Shown: positions 41,994 to 51,904, counted from the first letter of the stretch. The stretch is DNA of 64,000 nucleotides from Methylobacillus flagellatus_A (GCF_031344055.1 NZ_JADBEN010000001.1), one strand, 5' to 3'. Notes: generated by a model from the sequence alone, not told the origin. Numbers and translations: made by a program.

Positions 41994-42359
41994 ATGCCAC
42001 AAGATTCACTCTGCAAACAAGGCGTCATCCAGCTGCTGTATCAGGAGCATCAGGCATGGGTTGCGTGCTTGGATCAACAAATCGTGCAGATTTTGGCTCA
42101 GGAAAAACAGCTGGCTATGCGGTATTTAATTTACATACCTCCTACAAGCTGGCACCGGAATGGACATGGGGTTTGCAAGTCAATAACTTGTTTGATAAGC
42201 AATGCGCCAGCGCCGGGCGTCTTGGACTCAATGTTTTCTCTCCCAATTCGCGGCGCGATTGGTGCAAGCGGCTTCAACTACAACAGCGAGGATTGGCAAG
42301 GCGAGCACCAAGGGCGGGCTTGGGTCAGCTTGACGTATGAATTCGATCCCAGTAAATAA
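41994..42359 (+). pseudogene. Collapsed FecI-like / TonB-dependent receptor relic
   Basis: The 3' part encodes the end of a TonB-dependent receptor: GKTAGYAVFNLHTSYKLAP...WGLQVNNLFDK in one frame, then GAIGASGFNYNSEDWQ...AWVSLTYEFDPSK in another, with the shift near 42250. The 5' part (MPQDSLCKQGVIQLLYQEHQ) resembles an ECF FecI sigma-factor start (LYQEHQAW pattern). The simplest history is an internal deletion that joined a fecI start to a receptor end, plus a frameshift. The receptor portion is firm; the FecI portion is tentative. Confidence 0.68.
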
Positions 42360-42602
42360 ACATATGGCCATGCCGCAACTACTGAAAAACCTTATGGTGC
42401 CCAAACGCTGGCTACAGCGTATTTTGGCGCACCAAAGCTGGTTGGTGATATCCTGCCTGGGATGTTTTTCCTGCTCCTGGTTTGGGAGTTGAGCATGTTG
42501 CTGCTAGTGGCAGCGGGAGGCTGATTTTCCTTAATCCTCAAAGCAGTAAGGCGAGGCATAATCTGGTAAAATCCCGCTTTTGCCATCACTTCGAATTTCT
42601 TC
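42360..42602 (+). other. Gene-free region before purL
   Basis: No intact gene is supported. Short hydrophobic frames (for example around 42420-42520) could be remnants of a membrane protein that once followed the receptor. The purL start is at the end of the stretch, without a clear promoter. Confidence 0.3.
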
Positions 42603-45600
42603 ATGTCCAGCCCAATGATCAGTCTTCGTGGCAGTGCCGCTTTATCCCCGTTCCGTATCGAGAAAATCCTGGCTGCGCTCAAGGGTGCAGCGCCGCGCAT
42701 TACGCATTTGTACGCCGAATTCTGGCATTTCGCCTGGTCTGATCAGCCTTTGAGCGATGCGCAGCAGGAGGTGTTGAAGCAGATTCTTACCTATGGGCCG
42801 CGCATGAGCGAGGAAGCGCCGGCAGGGGAGTTGTTCCTGGTGGTGCCGCGTCCAGGGACGATTTCGCCCTGGGCTTCGCGCGCTACGGACATTGCGCGCC
42901 ATTGCGGCATCGAGGCCATCCAGCGCCTGGAGCGCGGCATTGCGTTTTACGCTGCCACGGCGGATGGCAGCCCGCTCACGGATGCGGAAAAGGCCGCATT
43001 GCGCCCCTTGATCCATGACCGCATGACCGAGGCGGTGTTCGCCGCCCTGGAAGATGCGCAAAAGCTGTATCACACGGCAGAACCTGCGCCGTTGTCCACG
43101 GTGGATATCCTCTCGGGCGGCAAGGCCGCGTTGGAGGTTGCCAATGCCGATATGGGCCTTGCCCTGTCGCCCGATGAAGTGGATTACCTGGTAGAGAATT
43201 TCCAGCGCATGGGCCGCAACCCGACGGATGTCGAGTTGATGATGTTCGCGCAGGCCAATTCCGAGCACTGTAGGCACAAGATTTTCAATGCGGATTGGGT
43301 GATCGACGGCGTCGTCCAGGCGCAGTCGCTGTTCGGCATGATCCGCAACACGCACAAGCTCAACCCCGGCAAGACCGTGGTGGCCTATGCCGACAACGCC
43401 TCCATCGTCGAGGGCGGCAAGACCAAGCGTTTCTACCCGCAGGCGGACGGCCAATACGGATTTGTGGAAGAAGACATGCATTTCCTCATGAAGGTGGAAA
43501 CGCATAACCACCCGACCGCGATCTCGCCGTTCGCGGGGGCCGCGACCGGCGCGGGCGGCGAAATCCGCGACGAGGGCGCGACCGGTTCTGGTTCCAAGCC
43601 CAAGGCCGGCCTGACCGGCTTCTCGGTTTCCAACCTGCATATCCCCGGATTCAAGCAGCCGTGGGAGCAGAACAACGGCAAGCCCGGCCGTATTGCCTCG
43701 GCCTTGCAGATTATGGTGGACGGCCCGCTGGGCGGCGCGGCGTACAATAACGAATTCGGCCGCCCGAACATTGCCGGTTATTTCCGCACGCTGGAAATTG
43801 AGGCGGCAGGTGAAATCCGCGGCTATCACAAGCCCATCATGCTCGCGGGCGGCGTGGGCAATATCTCGGCCAAGCATTCCAAGAAAAACCCGATTCCCCC
43901 AGGCGCGGCGCTGATCCAGCTCGGCGGCCCAGCGATGTTGATCGGGCTGGGCGGCGGGGCGGCATCGAGCATGGATACCGGCGCGAATACCGAGAACCTG
44001 GATTTCGACTCCGTGCAGCGCGGCAACCCCGAGTTGGAGCGCCGCGCGCAGGAAGTCATCGACCGCTGCTGGCAGTTGGGCGATAAGAACCCGATCCTGA
44101 GCATTCACGACGTGGGCGCGGGCGGCATTTCCAATGCCTTCCCTGAACTGGTGAACGACGCGGGCGTGGGCGCCAGGTTCCAGCTGCGAGACGTGCACAA
44201 CGAAGAGCCCGGCATGTCGCCGCGCGAAATCTGGAGCAACGAGGCGCAGGAGCGCTACGTGATGGCGGTGCGCAAGGAAGATTTGCCGCTGTTCGCCGAA
44301 ATCTGCGAGCGCGAGCGCTGCCCGTTCGCCGTGGTGGGCGAGGCGACCGAGGAAAAGCGCCTGACCGTGGCCGACCGCCATTTCGGCAACAACCCTGTGG
44401 ACATGGATTTGTCCGTGCTGCTGGGCAAGCCGCCCAAGATGACGCGCGACGTCAAGCATGTGGCGCGTGAGCTGCCAGTTTTCGATCATTCGCGTGTTGA
44501 CTTGAAGGAGGCAGCTCAGCGCGTGCTGCGCCTGCCCGGCGTGGCGGACAAGACTTTCCTCATCACCATCGGCGACCGTACCGTGACGGGGCTGATCGCA
44601 CGCGACCAGATGGTCGGCCCGTGGCAAGTGCCGGTGGCGGATGTGGCGGTGACGCTGGCAGGTTATGAAACCTATAGCGGCGAGTCATTCGCCATCGGCG
44701 AGAAAGCACCGCTGGCGCTGATCGACGCTCCCGCTTCGGGACGCATGGCGATTGGCGAGGCGATCACCAATATCGCCGCCAGCCTGATCGACGATATTGC
44801 CGAACTCAAGCTCTCCGCCAACTGGATGGCCCCGGCTGGGCATCCAGGCGAGGATGCCGCCCTGTTCGACACGGTCAAGGCCGTGGGCATGGAACTGTGT
44901 CCGCAACTGGGCATCAGCATCCCGGTCGGCAAGGATTCCATGTCCATGAAGACCGTGTGGGAAGAGCGCAATGAAAAGAAGGCGGTGACCGCGCCTATCT
45001 CGCTGGTGGTGACGGCATTCGCGCCTACGCCAGACGCGCGCAAGACCCTGACTCCGCAACTGCGCACCGACCTCGGCGACACCCGCCTGGTCCTGGTCGA
45101 CCTCGGCGCGGGCAAGAACCGCCTGGGCGGCTCCGCCCTGGCGCAAGTGTACGGCAGCGTAGGCAATGCGGCGCCTGACCTCGAGGATGCGGATAGCCTC
45201 AAGCATGTGTTCAATGCGGTGCAGAAGCTCAACCGCGAAGGCCGTCTGCTGGCCTACCATGACCGTTCCGACGGCGGGTTGTTTGCCGCCGTGGTCGAAA
45301 TGGCGTTTGCCGGACGTACCGGTCTGGAGCTCGACATTACCGGCTTGGGTCATGACGCTGTCGCTGCGCTTTATAACGAGGAGCTGGGCGCGGTATTGCA
45401 GGTGCATGCCGCCGATGCGGACGTCATCGTCGCAGAGTTGGAACAGACCCTGGCAGGCAGGGTGCATGTGATCGGCGCGCCAGCCAGCCATGGCGATATC
45501 CTGATCCACCAGGCAGGCAAGCTGGTGTTTGCCGAGAGCCGCGTGGCATTGCACCGTGCTTGGTCTGAGACCACCTACCAGATGCAGAAGCTGCGCGACA

Positions 45601-46496
45601 ACCCGCAATGCGCGCAGCAGGAATACGATCGCCTGCTGGATGAGCGGGATATCGGCCTGCATGCCAAGCTCAGCTTCGACCCCAGCGAGAATATTGCCGC
45701 GCCCTATATCGCGACGGGCGCACGTCCCAAGATGGCGATCCTGCGCGAGCAGGGCGTCAACGGGCAGGTGGAGATGGCGGCCGCATTCGACCGTGCAGGC
45801 TTCAATGCCTTCGACGTGCACATGAGCGACATCATCAGCGGGCGCGTCAGCCTCAAGGACTTTGCCGGCTTCGTCGCCTGCGGCGGCTTCTCTTACGGAG
45901 ACGTACTCGGCGCTGGAGAAGGCTGGGCCAAGTCCATCCTGTTCAACCCGCGCGCGCGCGACGAGTTTTCAGCGTTCTTCAACCGTACGGACTCGTTTGC
46001 GCTGGGCGTGTGCAACGGCTGCCAGATGATGAGCAACCTGCACAGCATCATTCCCGGCGCCGAACAGTGGCCGCATTTCGTGCGCAACCGTTCCGAGCAG
46101 TTCGAGGCGCGTGTCGCCATGGTGGAGGTGCTGGAATCGCCGTCGCTGTTCTTCAGTGGCATGGCCGGCAGCCGCATGCCGATTGCCGTGGCGCATGGCG
46201 AGGGCTATGCCGAGTTCGCCGATGCAGCGGCGCAACAGCGTGTGCAGGCGGAGCAATTGGTGACGCTACGCTATGTCGATAACAACGGCGTCCCGACCGA
46301 GGTGTATCCGTTCAACCCGAACGGCTCGCCCAAGGGGATTACCGGCCTGACTACCGCCGATGGCCGTTTCAGTATTATGATGCCTCATCCTGAGCGGGTT
46401 TTCCGCACCGTGCAGCACTCATGGCATCCCGATGGCTGGGGTGAGGATGGGCCCTGGATTCGTATGTTCCGCAATGCCAGGAGGTTCATCGGCTAG
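42603..46496 (+). CDS. purL: Phosphoribosylformylglycinamidine synthase
   Basis: A 1297-aa single-chain FGAM synthase, the fourth step of purine synthesis. The linker and ATP domain contain EDMHFLMKVETHNHPTAISP-type sequence (KVETHNHPTAISPF), GATGSGSKPKAGLTGFSV and GGGAASSMDTGAN. The C-terminal glutaminase (from ~1040) has PKMAILREQGVNG, the Cys nucleophile in LGVCNGCQMM and the His/Glu in MPHPERVFR. It is a lone gene as in most gammaproteobacteria and betaproteobacteria. Confidence 0.98.
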   Translation: MSSPMISLRGSAALSPFRIEKILAALKGAAPRITHLYAEFWHFAWSDQPLSDAQQEVLKQILTYGPRMSEEAPAGELFLVVPRPGTISPWASRATDIARHCGIEAIQRLERGIAFYAATADGSPLTDAEKAALRPLIHDRMTEAVFAALEDAQKLYHTAEPAPLSTVDILSGGKAALEVANADMGLALSPDEVDYLVENFQRMGRNPTDVELMMFAQANSEHCRHKIFNADWVIDGVVQAQSLFGMIRNTHKLNPGKTVVAYADNASIVEGGKTKRFYPQADGQYGFVEEDMHFLMKVETHNHPTAISPFAGAATGAGGEIRDEGATGSGSKPKAGLTGFSVSNLHIPGFKQPWEQNNGKPGRIASALQIMVDGPLGGAAYNNEFGRPNIAGYFRTLEIEAAGEIRGYHKPIMLAGGVGNISAKHSKKNPIPPGAALIQLGGPAMLIGLGGGAASSMDTGANTENLDFDSVQRGNPELERRAQEVIDRCWQLGDKNPILSIHDVGAGGISNAFPELVNDAGVGARFQLRDVHNEEPGMSPREIWSNEAQERYVMAVRKEDLPLFAEICERERCPFAVVGEATEEKRLTVADRHFGNNPVDMDLSVLLGKPPKMTRDVKHVARELPVFDHSRVDLKEAAQRVLRLPGVADKTFLITIGDRTVTGLIARDQMVGPWQVPVADVAVTLAGYETYSGESFAIGEKAPLALIDAPASGRMAIGEAITNIAASLIDDIAELKLSANWMAPAGHPGEDAALFDTVKAVGMELCPQLGISIPVGKDSMSMKTVWEERNEKKAVTAPISLVVTAFAPTPDARKTLTPQLRTDLGDTRLVLVDLGAGKNRLGGSALAQVYGSVGNAAPDLEDADSLKHVFNAVQKLNREGRLLAYHDRSDGGLFAAVVEMAFAGRTGLELDITGLGHDAVAALYNEELGAVLQVHAADADVIVAELEQTLAGRVHVIGAPASHGDILIHQAGKLVFAESRVALHRAWSETTYQMQKLRDNPQCAQQEYDRLLDERDIGLHAKLSFDPSENIAAPYIATGARPKMAILREQGVNGQVEMAAAFDRAGFNAFDVHMSDIISGRVSLKDFAGFVACGGFSYGDVLGAGEGWAKSILFNPRARDEFSAFFNRTDSFALGVCNGCQMMSNLHSIIPGAEQWPHFVRNRSEQFEARVAMVEVLESPSLFFSGMAGSRMPIAVAHGEGYAEFADAAAQQRVQAEQLVTLRYVDNNGVPTEVYPFNPNGSPKGITGLTTADGRFSIMMPHPERVFRTVQHSWHPDGWGEDGPWIRMFRNARRFIG

Positions 46497-46619
46497 CGGT
46501 CAACAACGGGTACGAGATGTGCGTTAGGCTATGGGGTGCGGAAGCGATGTCTTCGCGCCTCGCAGCCTCAACAATAATAAGCACACTTAATTAAATGATG
46601 ATTACTATGGAGAAGTCGC

Positions 46620-47099
46620 ATGAAGAAGATGTTGAAAGTTATCCTGGCAACGTTGGTGCTTGGCTGGGCCGTGATGGCGCATGCCGAGGATCCTCAGGTG
46701 GAATATACCGACGCCATTGGCAAGGGGGACATGAAGGTTGTGAAGAAGTACTTCAACAACCCGTATAAGGTCGATGAATTGTTCTTTGCCTGGACCGCCC
46801 TTGAAATCGCGGCCAACAAGGGCCAGTTGAATGCAGTGAAGTTCTTCGTCGAGAACGGGGCCGATGTTAACTACAAGCACCCGATCACCAAGATGACAGC
46901 ATTGCACCTGGCTGCCTATCAAGGCAACAAGGAGGTCGTCAAATACCTGATCGACCATGGTGCGGACGTCAATGCCAAGCTGCGCGGCAATGTCTCCATC
47001 ATCCGCGCCCTGAAGGACGAGGGCCGTACTGACATGGTGGAGTTCCTGACCGCTGCTGGCGCCAAGAACGACGGCTGCCAGGAAGAAAAGTGCCATTGA
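46620..47099 (+). CDS. Secreted ankyrin-repeat protein
   Basis: A 159-aa protein with signal peptide MKKMLKVILATLVLGWAVMAHA. About three ankyrin repeats follow: TALEIAANKGQLNAVKFFVENGADV, TALHLAAYQGNKEVVKYLIDHGADV (given in part: TALHLAAYQGNKEVVKYLI), and a last one ending in MVEFLTAAGA. The short C-terminus has two cysteines (GCQEEKCH). It probably binds a periplasmic protein partner; none is visible nearby. Confidence 0.88.
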   Translation: MKKMLKVILATLVLGWAVMAHAEDPQVEYTDAIGKGDMKVVKKYFNNPYKVDELFFAWTALEIAANKGQLNAVKFFVENGADVNYKHPITKMTALHLAAYQGNKEVVKYLIDHGADVNAKLRGNVSIIRALKDEGRTDMVEFLTAAGAKNDGCQEEKCH

Positions 47100-47160
47100 G
47101 TTGACAATGTGCTGGTTGCAAACGCCATGTCAGGCATGGCCTTGCCTGCCGCATAATGGG

Positions 47161-47188
47161 TGCCGGACTTGTTCCGGCATTTTCATTT
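47161..47188 (+). terminator. Terminator after the ankyrin gene
   Basis: Stem TGCCGGA / TCCGGCA with 5-base loop CTTGT followed by TTTTCATTT. Confidence 0.7.
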
Positions 47189-47285
47189 CTTGAAGAACCC
47201 GTTCACAGGGGAACCTAAGCCCGATCCCGGGCTCGTAATCTCTGACGATCAACTTGATTGAGCATACATAGATAGGGGGAGCGCG

Positions 47286-48497
47286 ATGAAGAAACTTTCG
47301 ATGAGTGTATTGCCTGCGCTGGCCGCCAGTGCAGCCCTCATGGCATGCACCACCGTAGCCGCGGTGAGCAAGGCGCCGGACGACGTTGCGGGCAGCCTGA
47401 CATTGCCGCCGGGTTTCAAGATCAGCACCTTTGCCAAGCTCAACCCGGCCAAGGGCGATTATTTCCGTGGTCCGCGCTTCATGGCGTTCGGGCCGGACGG
47501 CAACCTGTACCTTGCCAGCAGCGTGGACAACACGGTGTATATGCTGCCGGACCGCAACCATGACGGCGTGGCCGATGACGTGGTGCCCGTGGTGGAAGGG
47601 CTGAACGCGCCCAATAGCCTGGTTTTTGCCGGCAACACCATGCTGGTGGCGAACCAGGACGGGGTGGTGCGCGTCGAGCAGGCGCAGGATAAAAAGCGCC
47701 CGGCCGCCAAGCTGGTGCCCTTGATCAGCAATCTTCCCAGCGGCGGGCATACGCTCAAGACGGTCAAGCTGGGACCGGACAACCACCTTTACCTGAACGT
47801 AGGCTCCAGTTGCAACGTCTGCGTGGAAAACGATCCGCTCAGGGCCACCATTTTGCGCTATACCCTCGACGGCAAGCCCGCCGGGGCGCCGGACGGCAGC
47901 GTGAGCGGCGCCAGGAGCGCGGTCTGGGCGAGCGGGCTGCGCAATTCGCAAGGATTGGCCTGGCAGCCTGGCACGGGCGATCTCTATGCCACCAACAACG
48001 GCGCGGATATGCGTTCCGAAACCAAGGGCGGCGCCATGAACGACGAGCTGCCGCCGGAGCATATCAACAAGATCGAGCCGGGCAAGCATTACGGCTGGCC
48101 GCATTGCTGGGGCAACCGGGTGACGGACCCTAACTTCCCCGGCAAGCCCGGTTTCTGCGAGAATACCCAGCCGCCTGCCATCACCTTGCGCGCGCACTCC
48201 ACGCCGATAGGCATCGCCTTCCTCGATAAGGCTAATTTCCCCGGCGAATACAAGCAGGATGCGATCGTGGCCTTGCACGGCTCCTGGAACCGCGTGCAGC
48301 CGTACGGCTACAAGCTGGTGCGCATCCGCTTTCAGGACAATAAGCCGGTGGCCGTGGAGGATTTCGTCACAGGATGGCAAACCAAGAACAGCGCCTGGGG
48401 GCGCCCGGTGGATGTGATTACCGGGCCCGATGGCGCGTTGTACGTCTCGGATGACCGGGCGGGTTTGGTGTATCGTATTACCTACAACAAGAAATAA
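47286..48497 (+). CDS. PQQ-type sugar/sorbosone dehydrogenase-like beta-propeller lipoprotein
   Basis: A 403-aa protein with a lipoprotein signal (lipobox LMAC near residue 21). The six-bladed propeller carries soluble-glucose-dehydrogenase motifs: the catalytic His in SGGHTLKTVKLGPD, the Arg-Asn pair in SGLRNSQGLAWQPGTGDLYAT (quoted as SGLRNSQGLAW), and the later ALHGSWNRVQPYG and ITGPDGALYVSDD. Such enzymes oxidise aldoses or sorbosone with PQQ. It is followed by an unknown secreted protein, 19 bases after its stop, so they may form an operon. Confidence 0.85.
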   Translation: MKKLSMSVLPALAASAALMACTTVAAVSKAPDDVAGSLTLPPGFKISTFAKLNPAKGDYFRGPRFMAFGPDGNLYLASSVDNTVYMLPDRNHDGVADDVVPVVEGLNAPNSLVFAGNTMLVANQDGVVRVEQAQDKKRPAAKLVPLISNLPSGGHTLKTVKLGPDNHLYLNVGSSCNVCVENDPLRATILRYTLDGKPAGAPDGSVSGARSAVWASGLRNSQGLAWQPGTGDLYATNNGADMRSETKGGAMNDELPPEHINKIEPGKHYGWPHCWGNRVTDPNFPGKPGFCENTQPPAITLRAHSTPIGIAFLDKANFPGEYKQDAIVALHGSWNRVQPYGYKLVRIRFQDNKPVAVEDFVTGWQTKNSAWGRPVDVITGPDGALYVSDDRAGLVYRITYNKK

Positions 48498-48516
48498 CCG
48501 TGTGAGGAGCAATGCA

Positions 48517-49086
48517 ATGAAAAAGCGCGTTATGGGGCTGGCGGCCTTGCTGTTGGCGTCGAGCCTGGTCCATGCCGAGGAGCTGCAGCCGACCAGCAAG
48601 GTGGCGGTGTATATCAGCCCGTACGAATACACCAACGAGATCAAGCTCTGGCACTTCATGAAGGATTACTGGTTTGCCCAAGGCCCCTTGATCGAGCCGG
48701 TACTTACCAAAACGCTTAGCGCCAGGCTGGGTGAAACCGTGATGTGCGATGCTGGCGTCACAGCCAACGTGTTGCTCTGGGTCAAGCCCAAGATGTTCTA
48801 CAACCCGCATATGCGCAACTTCTACGGCACGATCAACGCCACCGTCTACACCGGCAGCGGCAAGGCGATTGCCAGTTATACCGGGGAATCGCGCTTGAGC
48901 GGCGACCTGGACATCCTGCCTGCCAACACGGTGCAGGCCACTTACGACCTCGCAATCCACCAAGTGGCGGACAAGATACAGGCCGACCCGGCCATCAAGA
49001 AGCTGATCGACGACGGTCTTTCCGACAGGGAGTCCTATACGCCCTGTGCCATGATCGCAGTATTGCCCGGCCTGAAAAAGCCATAA
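48517..49086 (+). CDS. Unknown secreted protein, 189 aa
   Basis: ATG 48517 with GAGGAG 10 bases upstream; the longer frame from 48430 overlaps the previous gene. Signal peptide MKKRVMGLAALLLASSLVHA. The body resembles outer-membrane-associated YajG-like or ABC-lipoprotein beta/alpha proteins only in layout (VAVYISPYEY, SGKAIASYTGESRL, YDLAIHQVADKIQAD). No named family is recognised. It is the likely partner gene of the propeller upstream. Confidence 0.7.
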   Translation: MKKRVMGLAALLLASSLVHAEELQPTSKVAVYISPYEYTNEIKLWHFMKDYWFAQGPLIEPVLTKTLSARLGETVMCDAGVTANVLLWVKPKMFYNPHMRNFYGTINATVYTGSGKAIASYTGESRLSGDLDILPANTVQATYDLAIHQVADKIQADPAIKKLIDDGLSDRESYTPCAMIAVLPGLKKP

Positions 49087-49204
49087 GCGGTGCGACCCTG
49101 CCTAGCGCTTGATCCACGCTACGCAAGATAACGTATGGTGTGTCGTGTGACCGCCATACTATATTGCTGCTCATCCTGATCGTGCATGAGAGCAAAATCC
49201 GTCC

Positions 49205-50416
49205 ATGGCAACATCCCTTGAAGCTGCGTCTGTGCCGCAGCGTCCCGCGCGGCCTGTTTCAAAAGTCCCTGTCGGTTTTGCCATCGCGGCGATTATCCTG
49301 GTCGCGATCGCCTTGCGTCCCGGCATTGTCTCGATGGGACCCTTGCTTCCCGCTATTATCGACGAGTTCCAGCTTTCCCACAGCACGGCGTCGCTGCTCA
49401 CCGCCATCCCGGATTTATTGATGGGCCTGCTTGCCTTGCCCACCCCTTGGCTGGCCCGACGGTACGGGCGAGACCCCGTCTTGCTGCTGGCATTGCTGTT
49501 GCTCTGCGTGGCGATTGCGGCGCGCGCGTTTTCCCGCAGCGTGGACATGCTGCTGCTGAGCACGGCCGGCGTCGGTGCCGGGATCGCCATCGCGGGTGCG
49601 TTGATCGCCGGGTACATCAAGGGCAATTTCCCGCACAAGGCGGCGATGGTCATAGGCATCTACGCCACTGCGCTCTCTTTCGGCAGCACATTGTCCGCCG
49701 CCGTCTCCGGCCCCGTCGCGATGCACTCCGCAGCAGGGTGGCGCATGGGCGCCGGCATATGGAGCCTCTGCGCGGCTATTGGCTTGTTGTGCTGGCTTTG
49801 GATCGCAAGACTGGAGCGGGGACTCGCGCAACCACCAGCCCGCCCGGCCCGCTTGCCTTGGGACAACCGCACTGCCTGGCTGGTGGCCTTGTTCTTCGCC
49901 GCCGACAATTTCCTGTTCTATGCGGTGTTGTCATGGACGGCGCCCATGTATATCGAATACGGCACCGCGCCTTCGGTGGCCGGCTTCATCCTCGCGACGT
50001 TCACCACGGTATTCATGATATCCAACCCCATACTGGGCGCGATCAGCAAATCGACCGACAGGCGAGGCTTGCTTGCAGCTTGCGCGGCTTTGGCCGTCAT
50101 CGGCCTGCTGCTGATGGCGGTTGCGCCTGCCTGGTCGCCATTCATCAGCATCGCCATTTGCGCTTTCGGCCTGGGCGGCGCATTCACCCTGGGCATGACC
50201 TTGCCCCTCGATAACACGCATAGCGTTGATGAAGCCAACGCCTGGAACGCTTTCGTCTTGACGGTAGGCTATTTGATCGCGGCCGCCGGGCCGTTGTCGG
50301 TGGGGTTCCTGCGCGACCTGACGCAGGATTTCCATCTGGCGAGCTGGCTGCTGGTGTTGGTGGCAGTGCTCATGCTGCTGGCGACGCCATTGTTGAAGCC
50401 CCATCATAGCCAATAG
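49205..50416 (+). CDS. MFS transporter (CynX/NimT-like)
   Basis: A 403-aa protein with ~12 membrane segments, starting after a 20-residue polar head (VGFAIAAIILVAIALRPGIV). The sequence LRPGIVSMGPLLPAIIDEFQLSH and SLLTAIPDLLMGLLALP is typical of the cyanate/nitroimidazole permease branch (quoted in part). It is not in an obvious operon with its neighbours. Substrate unknown. Confidence 0.88.
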   Translation: MATSLEAASVPQRPARPVSKVPVGFAIAAIILVAIALRPGIVSMGPLLPAIIDEFQLSHSTASLLTAIPDLLMGLLALPTPWLARRYGRDPVLLLALLLLCVAIAARAFSRSVDMLLLSTAGVGAGIAIAGALIAGYIKGNFPHKAAMVIGIYATALSFGSTLSAAVSGPVAMHSAAGWRMGAGIWSLCAAIGLLCWLWIARLERGLAQPPARPARLPWDNRTAWLVALFFAADNFLFYAVLSWTAPMYIEYGTAPSVAGFILATFTTVFMISNPILGAISKSTDRRGLLAACAALAVIGLLLMAVAPAWSPFISIAICAFGLGGAFTLGMTLPLDNTHSVDEANAWNAFVLTVGYLIAAAGPLSVGFLRDLTQDFHLASWLLVLVAVLMLLATPLLKPHHSQ

Positions 50417-50520
50417 GGCGCATACCTGCGTGGCAGGTTGAGTTCGCCTGCGTTCGACCGCATAATCCCAGGCATGGCATGATGCCAGGACAATAATATA
50501 GATGAACGCAGGAGGCGTAG

Positions 50521-51387
50521 ATGGTTAAAACCGTAGTGGCTGCCTTGCTCGGCAGTGCGTTAATGTTTTCCGGCGTGGCCTCAGGGCACGAGGTTAAGGT
50601 AGTCAAGGGTTTCAAGAACCCGGAATCCGTGCTTGCGGACAAGGCGGGCAGGGTGTTTGTCTCCGAGATCGGCGAGTTCGACAAGGACGGCGACGGGCAG
50701 ATCAGCGTGATCGAGCCGGACGGCAAGCGCAGCGTGTTTGCCAAGGGCATGAACGACCCCAAGGGGCTGGCCTTGGTCGGGAGCGAGCTCTATGTCGCGG
50801 ACAAGGACCGCATCCTCAAGGTGGACAAGGATGGCGAATGGGTGGTGCTGGTCGATAAAAGCGCTTTTCCTGCGCCTCCAGGCTTCCTCAATGACCTGGA
50901 GCTTGATTACGAAGGCAAATACCTGTACGTGAGCGACAGCGGCGACATTGCCAACCAGGGCGGCGCCAGCGGCGCGATCTACAGGATTACCCTCGCCACA
51001 AGCAAGGTCGATACCGTCATTCACCACCAGCATGATGCCAGGATCAAGGCGCCCAACGGACTGTGGATGGACGATACCGGCGAAGTATTGATCTATGTCG
51101 ATTTTGCCAGCGGCGTGTTGTACAAGCTCGATTTGCTCAACCGCCACCTGATCGAGCTTGCCAAGGGGTTCGGCGGCGGTGACGGGCTGGCGCTCGGGGC
51201 GAACCGCAAGCTTTACATCAGCGATTACATAAACGGCAAGGTATTCAGCCTCAGTATCGACGATGAAGTCACGCTTGAGCACGAGGGGTTCCAGAGCGCA
51301 GCCGACATCGGCATTACGCCAGACGGCAAGGTGTTGCTGGTGCCCGACATGAAAGCGGGCACGGTGACCTGGCTGCATTTGCATTGA
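50521..51387 (+). CDS. Secreted SMP-30/gluconolactonase-like beta-propeller
   Basis: A 288-aa protein with signal peptide (MVKTVVAALLGSALMFSGVASG) and AGGAGG RBS. Repeated propeller blades include PESVLADKAGRVFVSEIGEF, DPKGLALVGSELYVADKD and PNGLWMDDTGEVLIYVDFAS, as in SMP-30 and strictosidine-synthase-like folds. A DKDGDGQISV loop in the first blade looks like a calcium-binding insertion. Catalysis is not proven by motifs; lactonase is the family's common activity. Confidence 0.8.
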   Translation: MVKTVVAALLGSALMFSGVASGHEVKVVKGFKNPESVLADKAGRVFVSEIGEFDKDGDGQISVIEPDGKRSVFAKGMNDPKGLALVGSELYVADKDRILKVDKDGEWVVLVDKSAFPAPPGFLNDLELDYEGKYLYVSDSGDIANQGGASGAIYRITLATSKVDTVIHHQHDARIKAPNGLWMDDTGEVLIYVDFASGVLYKLDLLNRHLIELAKGFGGGDGLALGANRKLYISDYINGKVFSLSIDDEVTLEHEGFQSAADIGITPDGKVLLVPDMKAGTVTWLHLH

Positions 51388-51523
51388 TGAGAAGCGGCTG
51401 ACATTCTGGATTAAGTTTGCCGGTCTTATCAGCCGTTCTTGCTCTTAGCCTGTCTCGTATTGTCGTGCGTGGCAGGTCTCAGTGATGGTAAACAGCGCAG
51501 GCACGATGCACTGTTTTTACCTA

Positions 51524-51868
51524 CTAATTGACTCTTTTGAGCAGGTGCTTGCTCAACGACTTCGTCGCTTCAATCACGTATTTCCGGTCTTTTTCCTCCA
51601 GGTTCTGCAAGATCGCGACCAGTCCCTCTATGTCGGGGTCGACGGATACGGGGCTCGATGCTTCAAAAAATTCCTGTATCGGGCTGGATAATTCATGTGC
51701 AATCTTGTTGAGGGTCTTGAGCGACGGTGCGGTGACGCCACGCTCGATTCTCGACACAGTTTCGATCTCAACCCCCAGCCGCTGGGCGACGAATTCTTGC
51801 GTCAATCCCAGGTTCTTCCTGCGGGTTGCGATGGACAGGCCCAATTTCTTTCTGAGTGAATCCTTCAT
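51524..51868 (-). CDS. XRE-family transcriptional regulator
   Basis: A 114-aa protein with an N-terminal helix-turn-helix (LGLTQEFVAQRLGVEIETVS, ~20-39, then RIERGVTAPSLKTLNKIAHE) and a helical C-terminal region for dimerisation or ligand. It is transcribed away from two matched palindromes and divergent from the 212-aa gene. Phage-like or toxin-antitoxin control genes often look like this, but no toxin is recognised next to it. Confidence 0.9.
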   Translation of the reverse strand: MKDSLRKKLGLSIATRRKNLGLTQEFVAQRLGVEIETVSRIERGVTAPSLKTLNKIAHELSSPIQEFFEASSPVSVDPDIEGLVAILQNLEEKDRKYVIEATKSLSKHLLKRVN

Positions 51869-51882
51869 GGACTTGATCCTAT

Positions 51883-51904
51883 ATGTCTACATTTTAATAG
51901 ACAT
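51883..51904. promoter_or_regulatory. XRE operator candidate 1
   Basis: ATGTCTA-N8-TAGACAT, embedded in a longer 14-bp perfect inverted repeat (51876-51889 with 51898-51911). It starts 15 bases upstream of the XRE start codon, where a bound repressor would block transcription. Confidence 0.7.

Noticed and set aside
42642..44627. 661-codon open frame antisense to purL
   Set aside because: A shadow of GC-rich third positions in purL; the translated sequence is Arg/His-rich without domains, while the sense strand is unmistakable purL.
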